64,000 nucleotides of DNA. Source: Nonomuraea sediminis. GTDB taxonomy: Bacteria; Actinomycetota; Actinomycetes; Streptosporangiales; Streptosporangiaceae. The first letter of the stretch is position 1. Every line of letters starts with the position of its first letter. This document shows positions 1-8,472 of this stretch, piece after piece. The stretch lies in the NCBI RefSeq assembly GCF_018531495.1, contig NZ_JAHDTI010000022.1, positions 62,001-126,000 on the forward strand, read 5' to 3'. The position numbers and the translations under genes are program-made. Below the pieces are notes generated by a model that worked only from the letters and a program-made list of their open reading frames with translations, did no database searches and was not told where the DNA came from.

Positions 1-587
1 TGCACGTCCCCGTCACGACCGCGCAGCGGCTGTTCGGCATCCCGCGCATCAACGGCGTCGCCGTCGGGGCCGCCACGCCCGACGAGATCGACTCGCTGCA
101 GGACCGCATCGTGGCGGCGCTGCAGACCAGGTACCCGGGGGAGAAGTTCTCCGCCGTCACCCAGACCCAGCTGCTCGGCACCATCGGCAGCGTGCTGGGC
201 ATGCTCACCGGCGTGCTCGCCGCGATCGCCGGCATCTCGCTGCTCGTGGGCGGCGTCGGCGTGTCGAACATCATGCTGGTCAGCGTCAGGGAGCGGACCA
301 AGGAGATCGGCCTGCGCAAGGCGCTGGGCGCCCGGCAGCGCGACGTGCTGGTCCAGTTCCTGATCGAGGCCGTGCTGCTGACCACCATCGGCGGGCTGAT
401 CGGCATCCTGCTCGGCGTCGGCGGCGCGCTGGCCATCAAGGCGTTCACCCCGGTGCCCGCCTCGATCACCTGGTGGTCGATCGCGCTGGCCTTCGGGGTG
501 TCGGCCGCCGTCGGCGTCTTCTTCGGCGTGGCGCCGGCACGCAGGGCGGGACGGCTGGATCCCGTCATCGCCCTGCGCGCCGAGTGA
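1..587 (+). CDS. MacB/FtsX-type ABC transporter permease, C-terminal part (5' end outside window)
   Basis: The reading frame is open from the window edge to the TGA at 585-587, so this is the last ~195 residues of a longer protein. It shows the end of a periplasmic/extracellular MacB core domain followed by an FtsX domain with about three membrane segments. Between the first two lies the conserved cytoplasmic stretch RERTKEIGLRKALGA, a hallmark of MacB/LolC-type permeases, which export substrates by mechanotransmission with a separate ATPase. The C-terminal PARRAGRLDPVIALR is also typical. The gene converges on the ABC-2 permease gene with no gap between the stop codons. The family is secure; the substrate is unknown. 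Confidence 0.88.
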   Translation, partial: HVPVTTAQRLFGIPRINGVAVGAATPDEIDSLQDRIVAALQTRYPGEKFSAVTQTQLLGTIGSVLGMLTGVLAAIAGISLLVGGVGVSNIMLVSVRERTKEIGLRKALGARQRDVLVQFLIEAVLLTTIGGLIGILLGVGGALAIKAFTPVPASITWWSIALAFGVSAAVGVFFGVAPARRAGRLDPVIALRAE

Positions 588-1322
588 TCAGGCGTCCCGC
601 CGCTGCAGCAGCACCGTGCCGGCCACCAGCGTGACCGCGATCCAGGCGAGGTAGACGGCGTAGCCGCCCCAGGCCTTGCCGGCGTCGGGCGAGGAGATCA
701 GCGTCATGCCGGCGTTGGTGGTGAAGTTGTCGTGCACGAACCTGCCGACCTGCCCCGGGATCGCGTTGGTGAGCTGGGGCAGCACGGTCATCAGGGCGAT
801 CGCGGAGACGATGGCGCCCGGCGTGTGCCGGATCAGCGCGCCGAGCGCCAGCCCGAACAGCCCGCAGGCGGTCAGGAACAGCCCGGTGCCGTAGGTCATC
901 CGCAGCACGCCGGGATCCCCGAGCGAGCCGAGATTCAGGATCGTCATCCCGGTGACCACGGTGACGAAGGCGGCGACCATGGACACCACCAGCGCGATCG
1001 CCGTGAACACCAGGACCTTCGCCGCCAGCAGCTTCGGCCGGACCGGCACGGCGAGCAGCGAGGTACGGATGCCGCCGGTACGGTACTCGCCGCTGATCAC
1101 GAGCACGCCCAGGGTGGCCAGCGCTATCGCGGCGAACTGCGTGCCCTGCAGCGACAGCGCGGCGGCTTCGAGCGCGGTCGTGGCGCCGTCGACCTGGTTC
1201 CTGCTCGTCAGGGTGAGCAGCACGCAGAGGCCGAGCATCAGCAGCGCGGTGATGGCGAGGGTCCACAGCGTGGACCGCACAGACCGGATCTTGGTCCATT
1301 CGGACCTGATGACGTCGATCAT
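588..1322 (-). CDS. ABC-2 type transporter permease
   Basis: A 244-aa membrane protein with about six hydrophobic segments. It opens with MIDVIRSEWTKIRSVRSTLW, the amphipathic start typical of ABC-2 permeases in actinomycete drug/lipid exporters (SEWTKIRS motif). Its ATG overlaps the TGA of the upstream ATPase fragment (ATGA at 1319-1322), so the two were translated together as one exporter. The ATPase gene is interrupted by the integrated element, so the original promoter, beyond 16883, can no longer reach this gene. Any expression would need a promoter inside the element or the residual fragment. Substrate unknown. Confidence 0.85.
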   Translation of the reverse strand: MIDVIRSEWTKIRSVRSTLWTLAITALLMLGLCVLLTLTSRNQVDGATTALEAAALSLQGTQFAAIALATLGVLVISGEYRTGGIRTSLLAVPVRPKLLAAKVLVFTAIALVVSMVAAFVTVVTGMTILNLGSLGDPGVLRMTYGTGLFLTACGLFGLALGALIRHTPGAIVSAIALMTVLPQLTNAIPGQVGRFVHDNFTTNAGMTLISSPDAGKAWGGYAVYLAWIAVTLVAGTVLLQRRDA

Positions 1323-2086
1323 GCCGAGAACTCCAGGCTGTCCTTGGTGAGCTCCATGTAGGCGGCCTCCAGCGTCGGCTGGACGAGCGTCAGCTCCTCC
1401 AGCTCCAGCCCGGCCCTGGCGGTGACCCTGCCGATGTCCAGCGGTGTCATCGAGGTCACCCGCAGGTGGTCGGGATACAGCTCGCCCACCCCGATCAGCT
1501 GCGCCACCTCCGGCAGCCGCGGCGAGCGGACCCTGACGTAGGACTGCGAGCTGCGCCCGATGAACTCCTCCATGCCGGTGTCGGCGATCAACCGGCCCTT
1601 GCCGATCACGATGAGGTGATCCGCGGTCTGCGCCATCTCGCTCATCAGGTGGCTGGAGACGAACACGGTCCGCCCCTCGGCCGCCAGCTTCCTCATGAAC
1701 GTGCGGATCCACAGGATGCCGTCGGGGTCGAGCCCGTTGACCGGCTCGTCGAACAGCAGGATCTCCGGATCGCCGAGCAGCGCCCCCGCGATGCCGAGCC
1801 GTTGCGCCATGCCCAGCGAGAACCCGCCGATCCTGCGCCCCGCCACCTCGGCCAGCCCGACCTGCTCGAGCACCGCGTCGACCCTGGCCCGGCTCAGCCC
1901 GTTGCTCTGCGCGACGGCCAGCAGGTGGTTGCGCGCGCTCCTGCCCCCGTGCACGGCCTTGGCGTCCAGCAGCGCCCCCACCTTCCGCAGCGGGTGCTTG
2001 AGCTGCGCGTACGGCACGCCGTCCACGAGGACGGAGCCGTGGGAGGGCCGGTCGAGCCCGAGGATCATGCGCATGGTGGTGGACTT
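1319..2086 (-). pseudogene. ABC transporter ATPase, 3' fragment cut at Walker A by the integrated element
   Basis: The fragment encodes everything after the Walker A lysine: the STTMRMILGLDRPSHG continuation, the signature region (GGFSLGMAQRLGIAGALLG), Walker B (PEILLFDEPVNGLDP) and the switch histidine region (SSHLMSEM). The first ~42 codons, including the P-loop glycines, lie 14.7 kb away at 16740-16883. Joining the two pieces at the TT core gives an uninterrupted ATPase of about 296 aa, resembling DrrA/BcrA-type exporters. An in-frame ATG inside the element at 2110 could start a 263-aa product (MLLKSVVGKSTT). It lacks the first Walker A glycine and the upstream strands and has no clear ribosome binding site, so it is probably inactive. 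Confidence 0.9.
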
Positions 2087-2100
2087 CCCGACTACGGATT
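2071..2100. other. attL, left junction of the integrated element
   Basis: The host side reads GCATGGTGGTGGAC and the element side CCCGACTACGG, joined at TT (2085-2086). The trinucleotide CTT is shared with attR at 16758-16760. A two-base core inside otherwise dissimilar arms is the footprint of a large serine integrase rather than a tyrosine integrase, which would leave a long direct repeat such as a tRNA 3' end. Confidence 0.8.
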
Positions 2101-2147
2101 TGAGGAGCATTATTGAAGTAGGAAGCGACGAAAGGCCAGGTCAGAGC

Positions 2148-3743
2148 ATGAAGATTAATGGCGTGACGGTCCTGGAAGTTCCCGCGAACCGCGCGACTGC
2201 CGGGTACGCCCGGAAGAGTCTGGACAAGGCGGACACAGAGTTTGGTGTGCAGTCCCAAGCCGAGGAACACGACGAGGCCGTAGAAGGGTGGGGAATCCCA
2301 GCCATCACACACCGGTACGTAGACAACAGCATTTCGGCCCACCGTGAGGACGCGCACCGCCCTGAATACCAGCGGTTAAGGGCTGACATCGAGGCGATGC
2401 TGATCGCCACTGTAGTGATCTGGCACGCCAACCGCCTCCACCGTCGGGTGGAGGAAGCCCTCTCGTTCATGAACATGTGCATCGCCTACCGAGTGAAGGT
2501 CTACAGCGTGCAGCGAGGCACGTTCTACGACTTCACCAAGGCACAGGGCCGTAAGGATTTCATCGCCGACACCAACAACGCTGAAGCCGACTCCAGCCAG
2601 CGCGGCGACAACGTACGCGTAGCCCGCAAGCGCCAGGCCAAGCAGGGAGCATGGGGCGGAGGTGTCCGCGCCTACGGATGGGGTGTAGACACCGGCCTTG
2701 TTCACGCAGTGTGCGTCAACCCCAAGGCCCCGCCCGCACAACGCGAATACGAACACCGCCCGGTCATCGATATGACCAAGCACAACGAGCAGGAAGCCGC
2801 CGAGATCCGACGTTGGCGCGACGCCGTCCTTGCCGGTGTCCCCAATGGGAGCATCATTGCCGACCTGAACAGGCGCGGTGTGCTCACACAGGGTCAGACC
2901 GATGGACGTGTGATCAAGCGCAATGGCAAGATCATGGAGTCGTCCGGGTGGCAATGGCGAACCGTGGAGCGAATCTTGCTCAGCCCTCGCACGGCAGGGC
3001 ACGGGGAACACAATGAACAGATCATCGCGCGTGATGTATTGCCGCCGATTATCACGTCGGAAGAGCAGGACCGGCTCAGGGCGATCCTGTGCGACCCCGC
3101 CCACAAGGTGACTCCCGCCGCACGTGCAGGCAACCAACCCAAGTGGCTAGGATCGCTGATCATCACATGCGGAGTGTGCCGAGACGGAACGCCCATGGTC
3201 AGCGGCATGAGAAACGGGCAGCGCCTCTACCGTTGTGACGCGAAGGGTCATGCCACGACACCGGCAGATGAGGCAGACAAGTGGATCGAGAAGGTAGCTC
3301 AGGCCCGACTGTCACGGCCGGATCTTGCCGACCTGATCCCCAGCCACGATCCCACCGTCAGCATCACCGAACTTCAAGTGAACATCGCCAAGCTTGAAGA
3401 AGGTAAGGCGGCGCTTGCAGCCTCTCACGTCCGTTACCTCACGACGGGCGCTGGCCTCACCCTGGAGATGCTAGAACAGGCAACCGCGCAGACGGATCAG
3501 TTGATCGCTGACGAGCGGGACAAGCTTGCCCGAGCTACCACGAGCAGCCCTCTGACCAGCTTCCTAGGCAGAACTCAAGATGAAGTCCGCGCCCAGTGGG
3601 AATCCCTAACCCTGCCGATCCAGCGCGAGATCGTTCGCTTGGTCATGCGTGTTGAAGCGATCGGCATCGGCAGGGGGCGGCGCTCCTCGTGGCCGCCCAT
3701 CGAGGAGCGCGTGATCATTACTCCGATTACTGCCGCCGCTTGA
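2148..3743 (+). CDS. int: Large serine recombinase (site-specific integrase)
   Basis: A 531-aa protein of the large serine integrase family, which performs attP x attB recombination. The catalytic resolvase domain starts at GYARKS, with nucleophile Ser24, followed by DNSISAHR...RPEYQRL and WHANRLHRR. A recombinase domain and a zinc ribbon follow (Cys341, Cys344, Cys363 visible), then a helical region around residues 400-470 that is probably the coiled coil. The ATG at 2148 is chosen because AAAGG lies 12 bases upstream and earlier in-frame codons run back into host DNA across attL. The gene begins only 61 bp from the crossover point and converges with the 3727-4434 gene, overlapping it by 17 bp. 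In the excised circle its upstream DNA would be the right end of the element. Confidence 0.93.
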   Translation: MKINGVTVLEVPANRATAGYARKSLDKADTEFGVQSQAEEHDEAVEGWGIPAITHRYVDNSISAHREDAHRPEYQRLRADIEAMLIATVVIWHANRLHRRVEEALSFMNMCIAYRVKVYSVQRGTFYDFTKAQGRKDFIADTNNAEADSSQRGDNVRVARKRQAKQGAWGGGVRAYGWGVDTGLVHAVCVNPKAPPAQREYEHRPVIDMTKHNEQEAAEIRRWRDAVLAGVPNGSIIADLNRRGVLTQGQTDGRVIKRNGKIMESSGWQWRTVERILLSPRTAGHGEHNEQIIARDVLPPIITSEEQDRLRAILCDPAHKVTPAARAGNQPKWLGSLIITCGVCRDGTPMVSGMRNGQRLYRCDAKGHATTPADEADKWIEKVAQARLSRPDLADLIPSHDPTVSITELQVNIAKLEEGKAALAASHVRYLTTGAGLTLEMLEQATAQTDQLIADERDKLARATTSSPLTSFLGRTQDEVRAQWESLTLPIQREIVRLVMRVEAIGIGRGRRSSWPPIEERVIITPITAAA

Positions 3744-4434
3744 CGACCGGCGACCCATGGAGCAGCAGCGTGAGCCGGTTGCGCTGCTGCTCGGTTAGCG
3801 CAGGCCAGTCCGCGACTAGCTCCGCTGCTACACCATCCAGCCGATCCCCACTGGACGCACCCTCCTCAGTCTCGCCAGTCCCGATGTCTGACCGGGCGCG
3901 AGAGCCGCGCCGCCGACGACCCGCCGCAGACCTCACGGCCTCCGTGCCATGATCATCTTCAGGGGGGTCGCCCTGCCTCGCACTCTCATCGGCCCGCCCG
4001 CCCGCCCGAACGTCTGACGGGGCTGAGCGCCGCCCGCCCCTACCCCGCCGACCCTCCGAGCCTTCAGCCCCAGCCCCGATGTCTGACCGGGCGCGAGAGC
4101 CGCGCCGCCGACGACCCGCCGTAGCCCCCTCCGTCCCCGCGCCAAGATCATCTTGAGGTCGGCCGGCGTGCTCAGGGCCCCCAGTGGCCCTCCCACCCGC
4201 CCCCGGGTCTGACGGGGCTGGGGCTTGCGCGGCCCTACTCCGCCGCCCCCGCGAGCGTTCACGCGCAACCCCCGACCCCGATGTGGAGCCTTCGGCGCGC
4301 TCCTCTTGGGGGCGCTGCTCGTCCACCGGTGATCCCGCCGCATCGCCCGGAGTGCCCTCGCCATCGGGTACCGACTCAAACCCTGGTAGAACGCCCTGGT
4401 CAGGATGCACCTTTAACCGTGGGCGCCGCTTCAC
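3727..4434 (-). CDS. Arg/Gly-rich repeat protein downstream of rep (function unknown)
   Basis: A 235-aa, very basic, low-complexity protein starting at a GTG that overlaps the rep stop (GTGA). A first third rich in charged residues is followed by tandem 65-residue units, each opening with AGRRRRGSRARSDIG, and then by a conserved-looking tail, LVADWPALTEQQRNRLTLLL. The middle is predicted to be disordered and may bind DNA or RNA. The tail resembles those of small proteins found near replication genes in actinomycete plasmids. It is the last cistron of the tra-rep operon. I cannot name a family. A recombination directionality factor or replication accessory protein is possible but unproven. Confidence 0.6.
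   Translation of the reverse strand: MKRRPRLKVHPDQGVLPGFESVPDGEGTPGDAAGSPVDEQRPQEERAEGSTSGSGVARERSRGRRSRAAQAPAPSDPGAGGRATGGPEHAGRPQDDLGAGTEGATAGRRRRGSRARSDIGAGAEGSEGRRGRGGRRSAPSDVRAGGRADESARQGDPPEDDHGTEAVRSAAGRRRRGSRARSDIGTGETEEGASSGDRLDGVAAELVADWPALTEQQRNRLTLLLHGSPVVKRRQ
3881..4121. repeat. 46-bp perfect direct repeat (3881-3926 and 4076-4121), 195-bp period
   Basis: Both copies start CCGATGTCTGACCGGGCGCG and are identical over 46 bp. The 195-bp spacing equals 65 codons, so they encode the repeated block SDIG...RRRRGA on the minus strand. Just beyond each copy lies another partly conserved stretch containing ATCATCTT. This indicates a recent in-frame duplication. Confidence 0.8.
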
Positions 4435-6053
4435 AAGGCACCGCCTACCCCCGACCCTCCGTCTCCCGGTGGCCCTTGCTCCGCCACCATGGATGCCGCC
4501 AGTCGTGCCCGCCCGGCCATCCGGTCCGCCACCAGGCGCATCAGCCGCTCCGGCAGCGGCGCGAGCTGGGCATCTGTCGCGCTGAGCTTCTGCCACACGA
4601 AGCGATCCGCATCCGCCTCTTCCAGCCCCAGCGCCTCCACCACCCAGGCCCTCCGCGCCTGCTGATACCCGCCCAGCGTCTTACCCGACCACTGTCGCGA
4701 GACCAGCACCCGCCGTCCGCCGTACCCCAACCGCTCCGCCCGGTGAGCAGCCTTCGGGCAGCGCCCCGGTTCCATCTCTCGCTTGGCGTTCTCCGGCTGT
4801 ATCCCGAACCTCAGCCAGTTCGAGCACCGCGCCGAGCACGGTTCCCACCGAAGGGCTTCCACCAGCCGCCGCACGTGCACGCGTCGTGCCGAGTCCCGCG
4901 CCCCGTCGTCTGCTGCTTCGGCGACCTCCGCGACCGCTTCCCCCAGGCTCTTCGTCAGGTATTTCGCCAGGTACTTGATGCTCAGGTCAGCGTCCCGGCT
5001 CCCCGCCACGACCCCCCGAATGTCTGCCTGAGCGCCGAACGCCATCACGTGACGTGGCTCCGCGTTGCGGTCTGTCTCCAGCGTGTCTAACGCCTCTTCC
5101 CAGGTCGGCAGTATCTCCCCGGTCTCCCGGTCGACGTAGCCCACGCCGTCCTCCCATTTCGGGAGGTGATCCCCCTCGTAGCGGACCTCGTTCACCGCAG
5201 GCCACCACACTTGGTGGTATGTCGCTGCGATGACTTGGCGCAGGTCAGCACGCGGCAGCGTCCCGCGAATCGCCATGTGCAGATGTGGCGCTAACCGCCG
5301 CTGAGGCTCGACCACGGCGAAGTACTGCACATTCCAGCCAGCCGCCCGCCTCAGGTTCTGCACGAACCTGTCGATCAGCTTCCCGAAGTGGAGCGAGTCG
5401 CGTGCCGCACCAACGTAGTCGTATGTCTCCGGGTTCACCGGCAGCCCGCCGTGCACGCGACCGTAGGACGGGAGCGTCAGCGTGATGAACATTGACGGGC
5501 GCAGGATCCGTCCGTCCGGCGTCGTGAACGCCCGCCCTACTGTGGTGGGACGCATCGCCCTCTTCGGCAGAGCCGGGGCCTCCTGACGTCGCCGTGTCGA
5601 TCGCACCCGACGCCGGGCCTCCAGCCCCACGCCCGCCTGTCCCATCTCCGCCTCATGACCGGCCAGCACCGCCGCCCAGTCCTCAGCCTCTCGCGTCTCA
5701 CCGGCCGCCAGCGCCGCATCCCGCTTGCTTCTGACCTCGTCCCGGAACTCCCGCATCCAGGCTCGTTCGTCCCCGTCGATCACTCGCCCGCCGACCGGTC
5801 TTTCCCGCTCCGGTTCGTCCTCCAGGTGCCACCCGTCCCGGCATTGAGCGATTCGCGCTGCCCGTGTCTTCCGCGCACATGGTGGGCACCCCCGAGCCAG
5901 CCGCGCCCCGCACGCGACCTCCACCACCTGACTTGCGCCCGTCGCCCGATCCGTCACCCGGAAACTCAGAGGGCGAATGCACACCCCTGTTTGCTCCGCC
6001 AGCGCTTGGGCTGTTTCCAGATCCAGCCCGGTTGTTGCCCCCGCTTGTCTCAA
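4431..6053 (-). CDS. rep: RepSA-like rolling-circle replication initiator
   Basis: A 540-aa protein of the actinomycete replication initiator family (RepSA of pSAM2). Visible motifs are a zinc-binding-like CGARLARGCPPC (48-59), motif I FITLTLPSYG (189-198), the HUH-like metal motif APHLHMAIRG (His257/His259) and motif III with candidate catalytic tyrosines, SIKYLAKYLTKS (~358-369). It is expected to nick the double-strand origin and allow the excised circle to replicate before transfer. Translation appears to start at TTG 6053, which overlaps the stop of the zinc-ribbon gene (TTGA), so the two are coupled. The gene overlaps the next one by four bases. Confidence in family is high; the exact start is inferred. 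Confidence 0.88.
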   Translation of the reverse strand: MRQAGATTGLDLETAQALAEQTGVCIRPLSFRVTDRATGASQVVEVACGARLARGCPPCARKTRAARIAQCRDGWHLEDEPERERPVGGRVIDGDERAWMREFRDEVRSKRDAALAAGETREAEDWAAVLAGHEAEMGQAGVGLEARRRVRSTRRRQEAPALPKRAMRPTTVGRAFTTPDGRILRPSMFITLTLPSYGRVHGGLPVNPETYDYVGAARDSLHFGKLIDRFVQNLRRAAGWNVQYFAVVEPQRRLAPHLHMAIRGTLPRADLRQVIAATYHQVWWPAVNEVRYEGDHLPKWEDGVGYVDRETGEILPTWEEALDTLETDRNAEPRHVMAFGAQADIRGVVAGSRDADLSIKYLAKYLTKSLGEAVAEVAEAADDGARDSARRVHVRRLVEALRWEPCSARCSNWLRFGIQPENAKREMEPGRCPKAAHRAERLGYGGRRVLVSRQWSGKTLGGYQQARRAWVVEALGLEEADADRFVWQKLSATDAQLAPLPERLMRLVADRMAGRARLAASMVAEQGPPGDGGSGVGGAL

Positions 6054-6226
6054 TCACTCTCCTTGCTCGCTGTGCTGTCGTCGTTTTGTCCGTCGCACAC
6101 CACGCGGGCGGCGGCTCCGCACTCCGTGCACTCGACCCGGCCCCGGCACACGTCCAGCCGCAGCGCCGCCGCACCGCAGACCGCGCATCGAAGCCCCGTC
6201 AGTTCCTCGTTCAGTTCCTCGCTCAC
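6050..6226 (-). CDS. Small zinc-ribbon protein between traB and rep
   Basis: A 58-aa product with two CxxC pairs (CAVC at 14-17 and CTEC at 33-36) and acidic ends (SEELNEELTG at the start, DDSTASKESD at the end). This fits a minimal zinc ribbon. It starts at GTG 6226, overlapping the traB stop (GTGA), and ends overlapping the rep start (TTGA). This tight nesting is the main argument that it is real. Similar tiny Cys-rich proteins are common between tra and rep genes of actinomycete elements, but their function is not known to me. Confidence 0.72.
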   Translation of the reverse strand: MSEELNEELTGLRCAVCGAAALRLDVCRGRVECTECGAAARVVCDGQNDDSTASKESD

Positions 6227-7632
6227 GCATGCTCCCCGAAGGCCGCAGCCATCGCCCGTATGACCTCATCCGAGATGAAGGCCGCCCGCACTCTCACCGG
6301 GTCAGGTGACCTCTCGACCCGCACGTAGCCCACGCCCGCGCCCTCCTCCTCCACATGGGAGATCTCGTCAGCGAGCGCCCCCCGGTCCCGTGCCCCATCG
6401 CCTAGAACCATGTCCACCTGTTCGGGCTCATCCAGGCGCAGGGCGATCCGGTCAGGGAACAGGTTCCGAATCGTGAGAACGTCCTTGCGAGGGTCTTGAA
6501 GCGCAGCCAGGACACAGAAGCCCACCGCGCGGCCCTGAGTCGTCAGCGTCGCCAGAGCCGCCATGATCCGAGCCCGAATCTGCTTGTTCGGCTGATACGC
6601 CGTCAGGAACGCCACCTCATCCACGATCACGAGGCAGAACGGCTCCTCCACCGTCGGCCTGTGCTTGCGGACCCGACCGGCGTAGTAGCGCGCGCGTTCC
6701 TGCATTTCGGCCACGGCTCGTTCCAGCAGATCCGCGCATTCCTCCGGGGACGCCGCGTACCGATCACCGAAGAGCGACCGCCCTAGCGACAGCTCCATCA
6801 GCTTGGGGTCCAGCCCCCACAGCTTTACCGTGCCCTCAGCCACTCCCGGTAGCAGCCCCCGCACCGTTGACCACAACACCGAGCCCTTGCCCGCGCCGGT
6901 CGCACCCGCCACCAGCACATGGGTTCCAGCCACCCGCAGCCGCCAGGGCTCCCCGTCCTCTTGCCACCCGATCACCGGACGCAGGGTCGCCGCAGCAGGT
7001 AGCCGCACCGCGCCGAACGCGTTCGCCAGCGGGTCTCTGCGCGGGAGAGTCAAGAGGAGCCGTCCCCCTCGCCGCACGGCCACCCGGCACGACAGCGCCC
7101 CGAACGCATGCGCCAGCGACTCCGCCGCGTCCTGCCAGTGCCGCACGGACTGTCCCCGCACCATCCGCACGGCCACCAGGTCAGCCCAGGGCGTAGACCG
7201 GACTCGCACGAGCCGTGGCCCGTACGCGCGGCCATCCACCATCGCGCGTAACCCTGCGACGGCCGTTACCCCTCGCCAGCGAGCCCCGTACACCCACAGC
7301 CCGCGCCACCACGCCACCAGCGGCCAGTAGCACCACCGCGCCCACGATCGCTGATGCACCACCCCCCAGCACACCACCAGTGCACCGGTACTCACGGCCC
7401 CCCACGCGGCCACGTGCGGCCCCCGCCACCACAGCACAGCCGAGGTGATCCCCAGAACCAGACATGCCACCGGATGCCGCCAGACGAGGCGAACCAGCCA
7501 GGCCACCAGCCGCCAGAGTCCTACTACCAGCGTGACAATCGCTGGAGTCTGCACCACGACCGGCCGGAAGACCACGGTTGTGGGTCTCGTTGTCACAATG
7601 TTCTCTGTCTCGCCCGGAAGGCGACGGAACAT
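6223..7632 (-). CDS. traB: TraB/FtsK-SpoIIIE type DNA translocase of the conjugative element
   Basis: A 469-aa membrane-anchored ATPase. Its N-terminus has hydrophobic segments around residues 31-50 and 55-95. The motor domain carries Walker A GATGAGKGS (about 243-251) and Walker B LVIVDEV (about 334-340), followed by ALATLTTQGRAVGFCVLAAL, typical of FtsK motors. In AICEs this single protein forms the hexameric pore that moves double-stranded DNA between mycelia. ATG 7632 is preferred over the adjacent TTG because GGAAGGA sits six to seven bases upstream. A gamma-like winged-helix DNA-recognition domain is not obvious at the short C-terminus (ISDEVIRAMAAAFGEHA). Confidence 0.9.
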   Translation of the reverse strand: MFRRLPGETENIVTTRPTTVVFRPVVVQTPAIVTLVVGLWRLVAWLVRLVWRHPVACLVLGITSAVLWWRGPHVAAWGAVSTGALVVCWGVVHQRSWARWCYWPLVAWWRGLWVYGARWRGVTAVAGLRAMVDGRAYGPRLVRVRSTPWADLVAVRMVRGQSVRHWQDAAESLAHAFGALSCRVAVRRGGRLLLTLPRRDPLANAFGAVRLPAAATLRPVIGWQEDGEPWRLRVAGTHVLVAGATGAGKGSVLWSTVRGLLPGVAEGTVKLWGLDPKLMELSLGRSLFGDRYAASPEECADLLERAVAEMQERARYYAGRVRKHRPTVEEPFCLVIVDEVAFLTAYQPNKQIRARIMAALATLTTQGRAVGFCVLAALQDPRKDVLTIRNLFPDRIALRLDEPEQVDMVLGDGARDRGALADEISHVEEEGAGVGYVRVERSPDPVRVRAAFISDEVIRAMAAAFGEHA

Positions 7633-7714
7633 CAAAGATCCTTCCCGAATCTCGAATGAGTTGTGGTGGGGTCACCGAGCCGCTATCGCCCGGTGACCCC
7701 TTACGCCAGCGCTC

Positions 7715-8038
7715 CTAGAGCTGCTGGCCCCCGTGACACTCCTCGTACTGCTCACGGCACATGGCCAGGTAGCGGTCAGCCGCCCCCGCCAGCCGCTCCG
7801 CCAGTTCCACGTCTGCCAGCGTCACGGGACCCCCGCCCCGCGTGGACAGCGTGGCCTCAACATCGTTCGTGCCCAGCGAGACGTAGGGCCGCTGATACAC
7901 GACCCCCCCGGCCCCGCGCTCGTTGATCATCCCCGTTGCGACCCGGACCGCCGAGTCGTAGAAGGAAATCCCCCGGTACGTGTGGCCACGCGCCTCACGC
8001 GTGACCACGTAGGTGTACGGCTCGTCCCCCGACGTCAT
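7715..8038 (-). CDS. Conserved AICE hypothetical protein, 107 aa
   Basis: A 107-aa protein starting with MTSGDEPYTYVVTREARGHT and rich in beta-forming segments, with a helical C-terminal half (LADVELAERLAGAADRYLAM). Its ATG overlaps the stop of the Pra-type gene (ATGA at 8035-8038), and the traB gene follows about 80 bp downstream, so it belongs to the tra-rep operon. I do not recognise a domain. Its position between the activator and traB suggests a role in transfer or replication control, but nothing in the sequence shows which. Confidence 0.72.
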   Translation of the reverse strand: MTSGDEPYTYVVTREARGHTYRGISFYDSAVRVATGMINERGAGGVVYQRPYVSLGTNDVEATLSTRGGGPVTLADVELAERLAGAADRYLAMCREQYEECHGGQQL

Positions 8039-8472
8039 TCGCCGCCCCCGCTCGCCGCGACACGCGCCCGACGAATCGCCGTTGCGCGGATCGAGTAGGC
8101 CAGCCGTCCCGTGGACTGAGCCACGTACGGCGTGACGGTCAGCCCGACGATCTCCACCGGCATGATCGGGTGCCCCTGCGGAAGATCGGGCACCTCCGGC
8201 TCCTCCGCACTGGGGATCTTGATCGACATCGTGCGCTGCGCGGCTTTCGCCGTGGGGTCGCCGTCCAGTACGGCAACCTGCCACAGCGGAAGCCCGGTGT
8301 CCTTGTCCCGGCTCTGAACGAAGGACTCCTTCGTCGAACGGTCGAAGTCCCTTACGGGCTCAACCTGCCCGATCAGGTAGCACCCACGAGGGAACACCTG
8401 ATCGAAGCTCACCGCTATCGGACCCTGTAACAGGGTGACTCCTCTCCGAACGAAGCGCTCCGTGCGCTTCAC
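8035..8472 (-). CDS. Pra-like plasmid replication/integration/excision activator
   Basis: A 145-aa protein matching the SCO3933/Pra family of AICE activators, recognised by LQGPIAVSF...FPRGCYLIGQVEPVRDFDRSTKE, DKDTGLPLWQVAVLD and the C-terminal LTVTPYVAQ...SIRATAIR. In pSAM2, Pra switches on replication, integration and excision genes and is itself repressed by KorSA. Here it heads the minus-strand operon directly opposite the GntR gene. The nominal GTG start at 8472 lies inside an operator-like repeat, which would mean a leaderless message. The family normally begins just before LQG, so a start near 8433, after GGAGAGGAG, is the alternative, although the codon there is CTG. Confidence 0.85.
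   Translation of the reverse strand: MKRTERFVRRGVTLLQGPIAVSFDQVFPRGCYLIGQVEPVRDFDRSTKESFVQSRDKDTGLPLWQVAVLDGDPTAKAAQRTMSIKIPSAEEPEVPDLPQGHPIMPVEIVGLTVTPYVAQSTGRLAYSIRATAIRRARVAASGGGE
8422..8436. repeat. 15-bp perfect palindrome ACCCTGTaACAGGGT inside the pra leader
   Basis: A 7-1-7 perfect inverted repeat lies 35-50 bases inside the nominal pra start, where the family-conserved coding begins. It could be an operator or an mRNA hairpin controlling initiation. It may also be chance. Confidence 0.35.

Noticed and set aside
2071..2100. tRNA-gene attachment site
   Set aside because: No tRNA gene is found at either junction. The shared sequence is only CTT, in line with a serine integrase.
1695..2147. 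N-terminal extension of the integrase frame into host DNA
   Set aside because: The open frame continues by chance antisense to the ABC ATPase fragment. The family starts near GYARKS, and ATG 2148 has a ribosome binding site.
588..2357. A 589-codon open frame on the minus strand spanning the permease and the region beyond attL
   Set aside because: It crosses the element boundary and runs out of frame through the ATPase fragment. Only the last 244 codons (588-1322) encode the real permease.
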